A stretch of DNA of 32,856 bases from CAZOZP01 sp964584325. Lineage in GTDB: Bacteria; Bacteroidota; Ignavibacteria; Ignavibacteriales; Melioribacteraceae. Of the stretch, positions 16,178-24,486 are shown piece after piece. Positions within the stretch are counted from its first letter, which is position 1, and each line of letters begins with the position of its first letter. The notes below the pieces were generated by a model. It did no database searches, had not been told where the DNA came from, and saw only the letters and a program-made list of their open reading frames with translations. The translations under genes and the position numbers were made by a program. The stretch lies in the NCBI GenBank assembly GCA_964584325.1, contig CAZOZP010000040.1, forward strand, positions 1 through 32,856, given 5' to 3'.

Positions 16178-17201
16178 TAAAAATTCTGTAAAAAAAATAT
16201 TAGTAATAAAGCTCAGAGGAATGGGAGATGTTGTTTTATCGACAGTTGTAATTCCTAACCTCAAAAAGGATTTTCCTGATGCTATAATTGATTTTATTAC
16301 CGAAAAACCTTCACACCTTTTTTTGGCGAACAATGCTTTAATTAATAAAATAATATTATTTGACAGAAAAAGTCTTAGAGCACGCTTAAAACTTATTTAC
16401 AAGGTGCATTCTGCAAAATACGACCTTGTTCTGGATTTGTTTTCAAACCCCGCTTCAGCACTTATGACTTTCTGCTCGAGGAGCAAATACAGAGCAGGCT
16501 TCCCTTACAGGGGCAGAAAATATGCTTACAATTTATACGGGCCTGCAGAGAGAGATAAATACCATTCAGCGGAGCTTCATCTTAAGTTTCTGGAGTGCCT
16601 GGATTTGTCATCCTCATTTAATGGATTTTCAGTTTCAATAGATTCAGGAACCATGCTGTTGGCTGAAAAGTTATTTAGTGAGAATTTTTCCGGGAGTGAT
16701 ATTGTTATAGGCATAAGTCCCAGCGGAGGATGGAAATCGAAAAAATGTCCGCCCGAAGTATTTGCCGACATTGCAAGAAAATCACTTGACACGGATAACA
16801 TCAAATTCCTGATATTCTGGGGTCCGGGCGATTATGAAGATGCTCTCAAAATAAAAAGCTTGTTGCCTGAAACTAAGGCCGTGCTTGCACCTGAAACTTC
16901 CATATTGCTGATGTCTGCTTTAATGAAAATGTGCAATGCAATAATTGCAAACGACAGCGGCCCTATGCATATTGCCGCAGCTCTCGGAGTTAAAATAATC
17001 GGCCTGTTCGGTCCAACTGATCCAACTCTGCAAGGACCTTTTGGTAACTTGAATAAAGTATTCAGATTTGATGAACTTGACTGCATCGGCTGCAATCTTT
17101 TGGAATGTCCAAAAAATCAGGAATGTTTTACAAATCTTAACACCAAAGAAATTGCCGAATACATTAAGCAGCATTTAAATGAACACAATAGGAATATATG
17201 A
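16170..17201 (+). CDS. Glycosyltransferase family 9 (heptosyltransferase-like), copy 1
   Basis: 343 residues, GT-B fold. The N-terminal KILVIKLRGMGDVVLSTVVIPNLKK and C-terminal NDSGPMHIAAALGVKIIGLFGPTDP are hallmarks of ADP-heptose:LPS heptosyltransferases. ISPSGGWKSKKCPPEVF forms the inter-domain region. The C-terminal end carries four cysteines, C305-x2-C308-x4-C313-x5-C319, a pattern repeated in copy 3. It acts at the cytoplasmic face of the inner membrane on lipopolysaccharide core or a related glycolipid. The sugar is not predictable from sequence. It overlaps both neighbours by 8 and 4 bases. Confidence 0.9.
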   Translation: MIDKNSVKKILVIKLRGMGDVVLSTVVIPNLKKDFPDAIIDFITEKPSHLFLANNALINKIILFDRKSLRARLKLIYKVHSAKYDLVLDLFSNPASALMTFCSRSKYRAGFPYRGRKYAYNLYGPAERDKYHSAELHLKFLECLDLSSSFNGFSVSIDSGTMLLAEKLFSENFSGSDIVIGISPSGGWKSKKCPPEVFADIARKSLDTDNIKFLIFWGPGDYEDALKIKSLLPETKAVLAPETSILLMSALMKMCNAIIANDSGPMHIAAALGVKIIGLFGPTDPTLQGPFGNLNKVFRFDELDCIGCNLLECPKNQECFTNLNTKEIAEYIKQHLNEHNRNI

Positions 17202-18274
17202 AAAGGATCGAAATAGCCCTTCGTAATTTAATTCTAAAAGTATTCCTATTCTTCAATTCCGCAAAAAGTGAGTCGGGTGATATTAAACTTAATCATATCA
17301 ATTCAATTCTGTGCATCAGACTAAATCGAATTGGAGATGCTCTTGTAAGCACTGCGTTTCTTGAATTATTAAAGAAGCAGGGGAAGTTCCGAATAACTGT
17401 ACTTGCCGATAAAAAAAACCATTTTGTGTTTAAGAATTGTCCTTCAGTTGATGAAGTTATTATTTACGAAAAAAAACCTCTAAAAGCAATCATGCAAATC
17501 CATAAGCTGAATAATAGAGGTTTTGGGGCTGTTATTGATCTTCACGATGATACTTCCACTACTGTGTCATTGATTATATCCCTTCTTAAAATTCCGTATA
17601 AAGTGGCAATAGAAAAAACCGGACAAAAAATATACACTAATACTGTTCGAAAACCCGAATATTCAAAAACTCACGTTATAGACAGACTGCTTTGCCTCAC
17701 TCCGATTTTTGGAATCACGCCTGAAGGAAGTATTAATATTAATTATAAATGTCTGCCTGAATCAATAAATTTTGCATTTAGAATAATTGATTCCGTGAAA
17801 TTGCCCGGAAAAAAAATTGCAGGGATTAACATATCCGCCGGAAGTGATGCAAGATTCTGGGGTGTGGAAAGATTCCGCCAAACCGCTGATTTACTTTCTT
17901 CCCTTGGTTTTTCTGTATTAATCATTACTGCTCCCAAAGATATAAGCAAAGCTGAAATGATTGCCGGTAATACTTATAAGATGACCTATTCATATAATTT
18001 TGATGAATTTGCGGCTGTTATCAGCTTGCTCGATTTCCTTTTTACCCCGGACACTTCAGCAGTGCACTTAGCCTCTGCGTTTAATATTCCGATGTTCGGT
18101 ATTTATGTCAAATATAATACTTCCGATATGATCTGGTATCCATACGCTTCAGCCTATGATTGCGTTATAACTGAAGAAGAAGATTTACAAAATGTCAGTT
18201 TTGAAGATGTTAAAGAAAAACTAATAAATTTCATAAAGAAGGTTGAACATGAAAAGAGAAATACCGGAATGTAA
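17198..18274 (+). CDS. Glycosyltransferase family 9 (heptosyltransferase-like), copy 2
   Basis: 358 residues. Family landmarks are ILCIRLNRIGDALVSTAFLELLKK near residue 37, NISAGSDARFWGVERF in the linker region and FTPDTSAVHLASAFNIPMFGIY in the C-terminal nucleotide-sugar domain. It lacks the four-cysteine C-terminal motif of copies 1 and 3 and is clearly diverged, so it probably uses a different sugar or acceptor. It starts inside the stop of copy 1 (ATGA) and overlaps copy 3 by 26 bases. Inner-membrane, cytoplasmic-face glycosyl transfer is expected. Confidence 0.88.
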   Translation: MKRIEIALRNLILKVFLFFNSAKSESGDIKLNHINSILCIRLNRIGDALVSTAFLELLKKQGKFRITVLADKKNHFVFKNCPSVDEVIIYEKKPLKAIMQIHKLNNRGFGAVIDLHDDTSTTVSLIISLLKIPYKVAIEKTGQKIYTNTVRKPEYSKTHVIDRLLCLTPIFGITPEGSININYKCLPESINFAFRIIDSVKLPGKKIAGINISAGSDARFWGVERFRQTADLLSSLGFSVLIITAPKDISKAEMIAGNTYKMTYSYNFDEFAAVISLLDFLFTPDTSAVHLASAFNIPMFGIYVKYNTSDMIWYPYASAYDCVITEEEDLQNVSFEDVKEKLINFIKKVEHEKRNTGM

Positions 18275-19376
18275 GCGTTTTTCAGGTTATAAGCCCTGTT
18301 TCCCCGATCATAACTGTTGGGAAGACGGTTGCAAAGAATGCATCCCGATCGGAAAAAAAATTCTTATTATTAATCTTGATGCTATGGGTGATGTTCTGAT
18401 GACAACATCTCGCCTTCCTACGATTAAGAAATTATACCCTGAATCAACTATTTACTGGATTACTCTTAAAATAGCATCCGGTTTACTTGAAAATAATCCA
18501 TACATCGACCAGATATTCAATTATGATTTTGAATCAATCTCAATTCTTTCTCAGATGGAATTCGATCTTATTTACAGCGTGGACAAATCTCAGCGAAGCG
18601 GATCTCTCGCAATGATGCTGGAGGCTAAAGAAAAGAAAGGCTTCGGGATGAATAAAAACGGAAAAATCATTCCGCTAAATCCGGGATCTCATTACAATTA
18701 CCGGTTGGGAATGGACGATCATCTGAAATTTCGGGTAAATGATAGACTGGGACAAGATTATCTTTCCGAAACTTTTGATATTCCTTACGAAAGAAATGAA
18801 TATGTCTTTAACTTAACGGAAGACGAGATAAACTTTACTGAAGAATATAAAAAGTCTGTTAAGATAAAACCATCTGATAAGATAATAGGATTTAATACCG
18901 GATGCTCAACCTTATTTCCTAACAAAAAAATGACGATTGAACAGCATTGTGTTCTGATTGAACGATTTCTTTCAAAAAAGAATTATAAGATTATACTCCT
19001 CGGCGGGCCTGAAGATACTGAAAGAAACAATGAAATCTATAGCAATTTCAAAGGAAAAATAATTAACACACCTACCACCGGAGGGGTAAGAAAGGGTGCC
19101 TGTTACGAAAGCATTGCTGATGTTGTTATAACCGGAGATTCTTTTGGAATGCATCTGGCTATTGCTTTAAGAAAATATGTTATTGCATGGTTCGGATTAA
19201 GCTGCTGGACAGAAATTGATCTTTACGACAGAGGAATTAAACTTTTTCCGGAAGGACTATTCTGTGCACCCTGTTGGAAGAAAAAATGCTCTTACAACCT
19301 TGAATGCATACAGATGATTAATCTTGAAAAAATTGAAAACGCCGCAATAGAATACCTGGATTCTTTGAGTAAGTGA
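18249..19376 (+). CDS. Glycosyltransferase family 9 with N-terminal cysteine cluster, copy 3
   Basis: 375 residues from ATG at 18249, which has AAGAAGG 6 bases upstream; the in-frame TTG at 18243 is less likely. Before the GT9 N-terminal motif (KKILIINLDAMGDVLMTTSRLP) is a 35-residue extension with five cysteines at 8, 17, 23, 28 and 31 (GYKPCFPDHNCWEDGCKEC), spaced like a metal-binding knuckle. The C-terminal GDSFGMHLAIALRKYVIAWFG matches the GT9 donor domain. C339-x2-C342-x4-C347-x5-C353 near the end has exactly the spacing seen in copy 1. The extension resembles those on some Bacteroidota GT9 proteins; its role is unknown. Confidence 0.86.
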   Translation: MKREIPECKRFSGYKPCFPDHNCWEDGCKECIPIGKKILIINLDAMGDVLMTTSRLPTIKKLYPESTIYWITLKIASGLLENNPYIDQIFNYDFESISILSQMEFDLIYSVDKSQRSGSLAMMLEAKEKKGFGMNKNGKIIPLNPGSHYNYRLGMDDHLKFRVNDRLGQDYLSETFDIPYERNEYVFNLTEDEINFTEEYKKSVKIKPSDKIIGFNTGCSTLFPNKKMTIEQHCVLIERFLSKKNYKIILLGGPEDTERNNEIYSNFKGKIINTPTTGGVRKGACYESIADVVITGDSFGMHLAIALRKYVIAWFGLSCWTEIDLYDRGIKLFPEGLFCAPCWKKKCSYNLECIQMINLEKIENAAIEYLDSLSK

Positions 19377-20257
19377 TGACTCTGCGTAAACTAAGGGAAA
19401 AACTGGATAAACCTTTACTTCTGGACGGAGCAATAGGAACTTGCTTAATTGGAAGAAACCCTGAAACAAATTTCTCAAAAAAAATATGGACTTCCTGTTT
19501 AAGTTTATCGGATCCGCTTTCAGTTTATAATCTCCATCTTGAATACATAAATGCAGGTGCTGACATAATTACGGCAAATACTTTCAGATCTAATCCTGAA
19601 GCAGTAGCTTTATCCGGGATATCATCTGAAGATGCTGTTAGATCTTCAATTGAAATTGCCCGAAAAGCAGTGTATGAATGCTGTTCCAAAAAAACTGTTT
19701 TAGTAGCAGGATCAAATGCTCCGGCTGAAGATTGTTGGAAAAAAGAACGAGGGATTCCACAAAATACTCTCGAATACAATCACAAAAAACACATTGAACT
19801 TCTGATAAATCACGGAGCTGATTTTATTCTTAATGAAACTTTCAGTCAAATGGATGAAATCCTGATTGTATCATGTTTCTGTAAAGAGAATAATATTCCT
19901 TATGTTATTAGCCTTTATTTCGATACAGAACTGAAGCTTTTAGACGGAACCCCTCTGAACGAAGCAATTGCGGCCATATCAGAACTAGCGCCAGAGGCAG
20001 TATCTGCTAACTGCATTCCTCCGTCACGGTTTTTCCGGGCATACAATTTTTATAAAGATATTTCCAACGGCTTTTACTTTAATGCATCAGATTCTGATGT
20101 AAGCTCAGGATTCCCTGAAAGCCGGATTCCTCCAAAATTTTTTGCTGATGATATTAAACGATATTTAAACTCGAATACAATTTTTGCGGGATCTTGCTGT
20201 GGCACTGATCCTTTTTATACAAAAACTATCAGGGAAACACTAGATGAAATCAATTGA
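19376..20257 (+). CDS. Homocysteine S-methyltransferase family protein
   Basis: 293 residues from ATG at 19376, which overlaps the previous stop as TGATG; GTG at 19373 is an alternative. The fold is a Zn-dependent TIM barrel: LLLDGAIGTCLIGR at the start, HLEYINAGADIITANTFRSN, and zinc ligands in SANC (C213) and GSCCGT (C274, C275). It has only the homocysteine domain, so it is a BHMT/MmuM or split-MetH type rather than full MetH. The methyl donor (S-methylmethionine, betaine or a corrinoid partner) cannot be told from the sequence. Cytoplasmic. It overlaps ispE by 14 bases. Confidence 0.88.
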   Translation: MTLRKLREKLDKPLLLDGAIGTCLIGRNPETNFSKKIWTSCLSLSDPLSVYNLHLEYINAGADIITANTFRSNPEAVALSGISSEDAVRSSIEIARKAVYECCSKKTVLVAGSNAPAEDCWKKERGIPQNTLEYNHKKHIELLINHGADFILNETFSQMDEILIVSCFCKENNIPYVISLYFDTELKLLDGTPLNEAIAAISELAPEAVSANCIPPSRFFRAYNFYKDISNGFYFNASDSDVSSGFPESRIPPKFFADDIKRYLNSNTIFAGSCCGTDPFYTKTIRETLDEIN

Positions 20258-21080
20258 GATTAAGGCCCCGGCAAAAATTAATATTGGACTCCACATTTTA
20301 TCAAAACGTGAAGACGGATACCATAATCTGGAAACTTTGTTTTATCCTCTTAGTAATCTTTATGATACTCTTTATATTACTAAATCCGATTCACCGGTTT
20401 ATACCTGTTCCGACAAATCACTTAAAACCGATTCTTCAAACCTAATAGTAAAAGCTGTTTTACTTCTCGAGAAAGTGTTCAACAGAAAATTTCCGGTAAC
20501 TATCAGACTTGAGAAAAGAATACCAATGGGGGCTGGTTTAGGCGGCGGAAGTTCAGATGCGGCAGCAGTAATTATTTCACTCAATGATATGTTTGCACTT
20601 GGAATGTCAAAACAAAAAATGATTGACCTTGCTCTGGAACTTGGTTCTGATGTCCCTTTTTTTATTAATGCTCGTCCTGCTATTGGCAGATCGAGAGGAG
20701 AAATTCTTGAGTTGATTGACTTTGAGGTTAAATCCCCTATCCTTCTTGTAAATCCCGGAATACATATTTCAACAAAAGAAGCTTTTTCAAACATTACTCC
20801 ATACGAAAGGAATACGGACTACAAGGCACTGGCGGAATTATCAAAGGACAAGCTACATATATTAAAAGATTATTTGGTTAATGATTTTGAAATGTATGTT
20901 TTCGAAAAACATCCTGCAATAGCTTCAATGAAGAAAATGTTTTATGACTGCGGTGCTCTATTTGCATTAATGAGTGGAACAGGAAGCAGTGTTTACGGAA
21001 TTTTCCCGGATGAGATATCTGCATCAGAAGCAAATCAGCTTATTCCGGATACTTATTTAAAAATGATTGTTAATGCTTAA
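20244..21080 (+). CDS. ispE: 4-diphosphocytidyl-2-C-methyl-D-erythritol kinase IspE
   Basis: 278 residues, the usual family length. This GHMP kinase phosphorylates CDP-methylerythritol in the MEP isoprenoid pathway. Visible motifs are APAKINIGLHILSKREDGYHNL with K11 at the substrate site, the ATP-binding loop PMGAGLGGGSSDAAAVI (94-110), the catalytic aspartate D136 in GSDVPFF, and MSGTGSSVYGIF near the end. It is the last gene of the operon and is followed immediately by a hairpin. The presence of ispE indicates that the organism uses the MEP rather than the mevalonate route. Confidence 0.96.
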   Translation: MKSIEIKAPAKINIGLHILSKREDGYHNLETLFYPLSNLYDTLYITKSDSPVYTCSDKSLKTDSSNLIVKAVLLLEKVFNRKFPVTIRLEKRIPMGAGLGGGSSDAAAVIISLNDMFALGMSKQKMIDLALELGSDVPFFINARPAIGRSRGEILELIDFEVKSPILLVNPGIHISTKEAFSNITPYERNTDYKALAELSKDKLHILKDYLVNDFEMYVFEKHPAIASMKKMFYDCGALFALMSGTGSSVYGIFPDEISASEANQLIPDTYLKMIVNA

Positions 21081-21084
21081 AAAA

Positions 21085-21125
21085 AACCAGCTTACAAAAC
21101 TGTTTTGTAAGCTGGTTAGAATCTA
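21085..21125. terminator. Bidirectional terminator between ispE and a convergent barrel gene
   Basis: AACCAGCTTACAAAA (21085-21099), loop CTG, TTTTGTAAGCTGGTT (21103-21117): a perfect 15-base stem. On the minus strand it is followed by a run of T residues, so it is a classical terminator for the gene ending at 21158. On the plus strand it closes the ispE operon 4 bases after the stop, though the T-tract there is weak. Confidence 0.85.
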
Positions 21126-21157
21126 TTGTCTTAAATCAGATATTCCAATTAACTTGA

Positions 21158-21799
21158 TTACATATAAAATTTAAGTCCGACACGAAACATCAATCCGCTC
21201 ATATCATACTCGCGAACAATAACTCTTTTCTTATCATTGATTACAACATCCTGCTCCCAGCTCGGTTTAGATGAATGATAAGTCAATTCTGCAAGTACAT
21301 CAGTTCTTTTGCTCACTTCATAAACTCCTCCGAATCCGAGTCTCCAACTAAAATCTAATGCGGCCTTTAAATCATCCTGAGAAGGGTTTTCGAAATTTCT
21401 GTAGGATATTATAAGAATTTCAGCGCCTAATCCTGCAGTCACATACGCCTTAATTCTGTTACCTTCAGGGAAACGTGCGCTAACATTAAAAAGAAGCGGA
21501 ATATCGTGAATATGAGTCTTTGCTCTTAACTCGTTTGTTTCTACGTCAACCCCGTATTCTTTTTCCATTTCACTAACAAGGGCCTTATCAACATAATTTT
21601 TGTTATACCAATCGATACTCCATCCTAAAGTGAAAAGCTGATCAATTATTTTCCCGCCTTCATAACCAATTATTAGTCCTGAACCCGAGGCGTCCGGAGC
21701 AAATACTCCAACTTTCACTGAGTGTGTTAATCCTTGAGAAAAGGCTGTACCTGCAAGAACCAACGAAACTAATACTACTGAAAATAATTTTCTTAACAT
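21158..21799 (-). CDS. Outer-membrane beta-barrel protein
   Basis: 213 residues. Signal peptide MLRKLFSVVLVSLVLAGTAFSQG (cleavage near residue 22). The mature chain is a series of amphipathic strands (TLGWSIDWYNKNYVD, IKAYVTAGLGAEILIISY, ALDFSWRLGFGGVYEV, TDVLAELTYHSS) ending in MSGLMFRVGLKFYM. It resembles generic 8-10 strand outer-membrane barrels of Bacteroidota. No specific family is recognised. It is monocistronic, with its own terminator and a 179-base upstream region. A function in porin or surface structure is likely but not shown. Confidence 0.78.
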   Translation of the reverse strand: MLRKLFSVVLVSLVLAGTAFSQGLTHSVKVGVFAPDASGSGLIIGYEGGKIIDQLFTLGWSIDWYNKNYVDKALVSEMEKEYGVDVETNELRAKTHIHDIPLLFNVSARFPEGNRIKAYVTAGLGAEILIISYRNFENPSQDDLKAALDFSWRLGFGGVYEVSKRTDVLAELTYHSSKPSWEQDVVINDKKRVIVREYDMSGLMFRVGLKFYM

Positions 21800-21835
21800 T
21801 TTATCTCCATATTTTAGAATCCTGCTATTTCAAGT

Positions 21836-21844
21836 ATTATACCA
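21836..21844 (-). promoter_or_regulatory. Possible extended -10 promoter TGGTATAAT
   Basis: The minus strand reads TGGTATAAT, a perfect TATAAT with an upstream TG, 36 bases before the barrel ATG at 21799. No good -35 is seen at 16-18 bases. A TAAATTTG box at 21900-21893 is a competing candidate promoter for the same gene. Confidence 0.35.
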
Positions 21845-21892
21845 TATCAAACAAACAAATCTTTACTGTATAAAACTTTATAGTTTATGCCG

Positions 21893-21900
21893 CAAATTTA
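21893..21900 (-). promoter_or_regulatory. Putative -7 promoter element TAAATTTG before the barrel gene
   Basis: TAAATTTG on the minus strand, 93 bases before the ATG at 21799. It is identical to the word upstream of ccmF, the parvulin gene and the two barrel genes near 5.4 kb. Confidence 0.35.
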
Positions 21901-21978
21901 CATTTTTATCAAATAATATAATACCTGAAAATAAAAATGTGTTTACATAATTAAAGTAAATGTATAAAAAACAAAACA

Positions 21979-24345
21979 CTATGCTCTCGAATGTTTTAAT
22001 CGGAACAGGTATGATAAAACAAAACCGATTGTTGTTATCGTAACTCCAATCCAAACTAAAAATATCAAACGATTCACGGCAAATTCTATATTAAGAATTT
22101 CCTTGATTTCGTTTATGTTACTGCCTTTTTTTATTATTTGAAATTCAGACCTCCCTTCAGGATCTATGCTTCTGATTGCAACAGAAAAAGATGAATCAGA
22201 GGCAAAGGAAGGTGCTGCCGACATTTCTTCTCCCATTCCGGCAATACGAGGTCTCAGTTCGTATTCTTTTCCTTCCGAAAAAACATTAAGAACAGCCTCA
22301 ACATAAAACTGTTTTCCTGCTTGCATCGCTTCTTTAGCATTTTCAGGTATTTCGAACTTAAGGAACCTCACTTTAATGTTTTCAATTTGTACCGAATCCC
22401 CCTGAATCAGGCTAAATACTCCGGGCGTAATCACATCGTAGCTAAGAGGTGCAGCATATAAATCAGCCATCAGATCTGATTTATAATCAGGCTCCCTCAT
22501 TATGGAATTATCAAAACTGCTTTCATACATTACAGGAGATAGTATTATTTTATCTTTTCCTTCTGCAACCGAGACATTAAAAATAATTCTACTATCTTCA
22601 GACACACTATATCCGTTAAAACTAATCTCTCTTCCGTCAATATTAATTGATTTCCCTTTCTCCAATTTGATACTTCTTGAATCCGAATATGCCGAGCTGG
22701 CGATCACACCCAAAAGAAAAATACCGAATCCGATGTGAGCTGTAACTCCACCTAATGATAACAACCCGGATTTTACTGTTTTACTTAGTAAACCAAAATT
22801 TACGCTAAGTGTAAAAAAGGCACTTAAAACATATAGATTATGCAGAATATTTTTGATTTCAAGGAAATAGGAAAAGATAGCTGTAAGAATAATTCCTGCT
22901 GCCAGATTTACACCAATCTGCTTGAATAATGCTGTTGGTTCTCTCTTATTCCAATGCAAAATTATACTTAATCCATTCAGAACACCCACAAGAATTGCTA
23001 TCGGCAGATTCATTTTTGAATAAAAGCTTACATCAACAGAATCACCCCAGATTGGCGAGCTTGTTCCCAAAATAATTATAGACGCTGAACCAATCAGCAT
23101 CGCAGAAGCTGTAACCAATGCAGGTTCCCTCGTTAACATTCCCACATCAACTTCATCCGAAACAAGAGATTTTCGCCTATAAAACATCATATACATCGGA
23201 ACAAGAACAAAAATGGCAAGGAATGAAAATAATACTATATTGACAAAACTTCCTGGACTGACAAACGAATGCACTGATGCTTCTCCCAGAATTCCGCTTC
23301 TTGTAAGATAAGTGCTATACAGAATAAATGCATAGAATAATGTCATAAGAAGAAGGTTTGTTCTGATATACTTAGCCGGTTTATTTTCTGTTTCCTTTCT
23401 AAGTTGTAAAAGCATAGTATGAATTGCAGCAACTCCTATTATCCACGGTACTAAACTGGCATTTTCGACCGGGTCCCAACCCCAATAGCCACCCCAACCC
23501 AGAACTCCGTAAGCCCAGTAACCACCAAGCATTAAGGCGGCACCAAGTATTGCAAGACTTAATGAAAACCAAGGCAAAGCGAGTTTTATCCAGTCATCAT
23601 ACCTGTTTTTAAGCAAACTCCCAAACGCGAATGCAAAAGGAAATATTGCTAACGCAAAGCCTGCAAACAAAACAGGCGGATGTATCTGCATCCAGAAATT
23701 CTGCAGCAACGGATTAAGTCCTCTTCCTTCTGCAATTATCTGATCTCTCGAGATACCTGCCTTCGAAGCCATTGAAATAGTTTCCTCGTTTATTCTCAGA
23801 AACCTCTTGCCGCTCTCCTTTTCTGCCAGAATCATTCCTGATATCTCCGGCAGCGTGAGAAGATCATGATTAATTTTTGCCAACTCAATAACCGGTTCAT
23901 TTTCCCAGATATAGTTAAACGGACTCTTCATAAAAGGTGTAACTAAAACAAGAAGAAAAATTATTGATGCCAGAAAAGGGATCATTGCATATTTTTCCCA
24001 ATCGCTGCGTTTGGCTAAATAATCTATGAAAAATAATCCTCCTATTGCTGAGAAAAGCAGCCATAGAAGGAAGCTTCCTTCCTGTCCCGCAAAAAAAGTA
24101 CTCAACAATAATCCGAATGGTAACTCACGGCTGCTGTAATTGAAAACATAGGCATAATAAAACTTATGAGTTAATACTGCGTTAGCCAGAATTGCTGAAG
24201 CTGCAATTATAAACACAGCAGATATGTAAAATCCGGCTCTGGCTTTTAGAATGTCAGTTTTTTCTCCTTTAATGCCAGCAGCATACATAACTAAGCTATA
24301 AACAGCAGATGCCAACGCACAAAGAATAAATATATTTCCGATCAT
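21979..24345 (-). CDS. ccmF: Cytochrome c maturation protein CcmF, haem lyase
   Basis: 788 residues with about 15 membrane helices. CcmF takes haem from CcmE and attaches it to apocytochrome c at the periplasmic face of the inner membrane. The tryptophan-rich haem-binding segment is complete (GWGGYWGWDPVENASLVPW, 283-301), flanked by the conserved histidines H222 (MQIHPPVLFAGF) and H309. GRGLNPLLQNFW (207-218) precedes the first of these, as in other CcmF proteins. The protein is longer than the roughly 650 residues usual in Proteobacteria, partly through about 60 extra residues at 145-206. No other ccm genes are nearby. It is divergent from rex, a redox repressor, which suggests shared control. 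The ATG at 24345 follows CAAGGAATATTA. Confidence 0.93.
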   Translation of the reverse strand: MIGNIFILCALASAVYSLVMYAAGIKGEKTDILKARAGFYISAVFIIAASAILANAVLTHKFYYAYVFNYSSRELPFGLLLSTFFAGQEGSFLLWLLFSAIGGLFFIDYLAKRSDWEKYAMIPFLASIIFLLVLVTPFMKSPFNYIWENEPVIELAKINHDLLTLPEISGMILAEKESGKRFLRINEETISMASKAGISRDQIIAEGRGLNPLLQNFWMQIHPPVLFAGFALAIFPFAFAFGSLLKNRYDDWIKLALPWFSLSLAILGAALMLGGYWAYGVLGWGGYWGWDPVENASLVPWIIGVAAIHTMLLQLRKETENKPAKYIRTNLLLMTLFYAFILYSTYLTRSGILGEASVHSFVSPGSFVNIVLFSFLAIFVLVPMYMMFYRRKSLVSDEVDVGMLTREPALVTASAMLIGSASIIILGTSSPIWGDSVDVSFYSKMNLPIAILVGVLNGLSIILHWNKREPTALFKQIGVNLAAGIILTAIFSYFLEIKNILHNLYVLSAFFTLSVNFGLLSKTVKSGLLSLGGVTAHIGFGIFLLGVIASSAYSDSRSIKLEKGKSINIDGREISFNGYSVSEDSRIIFNVSVAEGKDKIILSPVMYESSFDNSIMREPDYKSDLMADLYAAPLSYDVITPGVFSLIQGDSVQIENIKVRFLKFEIPENAKEAMQAGKQFYVEAVLNVFSEGKEYELRPRIAGMGEEMSAAPSFASDSSFSVAIRSIDPEGRSEFQIIKKGSNINEIKEILNIEFAVNRLIFLVWIGVTITTIGFVLSYLFRLKHSRA

Positions 24346-24370
24346 TAATATTCCTTGAATTTATGTCTGC

Positions 24371-24378
24371 CAAATTTA
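24371..24378 (-). promoter_or_regulatory. Putative -7 promoter element TAAATTTG before ccmF
   Basis: TAAATTTG on the minus strand, 25 bases before the ccmF ATG, matching TAnnTTTG. It leaves room for a short leader with the ribosome site. No obvious -33 TTTG is present. Confidence 0.45.
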
Positions 24379-24421
24379 CGATATAATCTCTTTAGTTCCC
24401 ATTTTTTCATTTGCTTAAATA

Positions 24422-24450
24422 TTGACAAATGTTCTTTAGTTTAGTATTAT
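24422..24450 (+). promoter_or_regulatory. Near-consensus sigma-70 promoter of rex
   Basis: TTGACA at 24422-24427, a 17-base spacer, TATTAT at 24445-24450. The -35 is perfect, the -10 differs from TATAAT at one base and the spacing is optimal. It ends exactly where the operator-like palindrome begins, 36 bases before the rex ATG. Confidence 0.75.
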
Positions 24451-24468
24451 TCGAGAAACAATTCTCGA
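24451..24468. promoter_or_regulatory. Candidate Rex operator
   Basis: TCGAGAAACAATTCTCGA is a perfect 7-4-7 palindrome. Known Rex operators are also 18 bases, built as TTGTGAA-N4-TTCACAA; the GAA-N4-TTC core is kept here while the outer bases differ. It abuts the -10 box and covers the expected transcription start of rex, the position for autorepression. An outer inverted repeat, TGACAAAT (24423-24430) and ATTTGTCA (24471-24478), encloses it. It could also reach the divergent ccmF promoter about 70 bases away. Confidence 0.65.
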
Positions 24469-24486
24469 TTATTTGTCAGGAAATAC

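Noticed and set aside
23740..23760. TCTCGAGA inside ccmF as a second Rex site
   Set aside because: It is only an 8-base palindrome without the 7-4-7 arrangement and lies in coding sequence.
24423..24478. TGACAAAT...ATTTGTCA around rex as another copy of the TTTGTCATT repeat family
   Set aside because: The arms point the opposite way from the repeat (TTTGTCATT...AATGACAAA) and the TTTGGGTTAAA end is missing.
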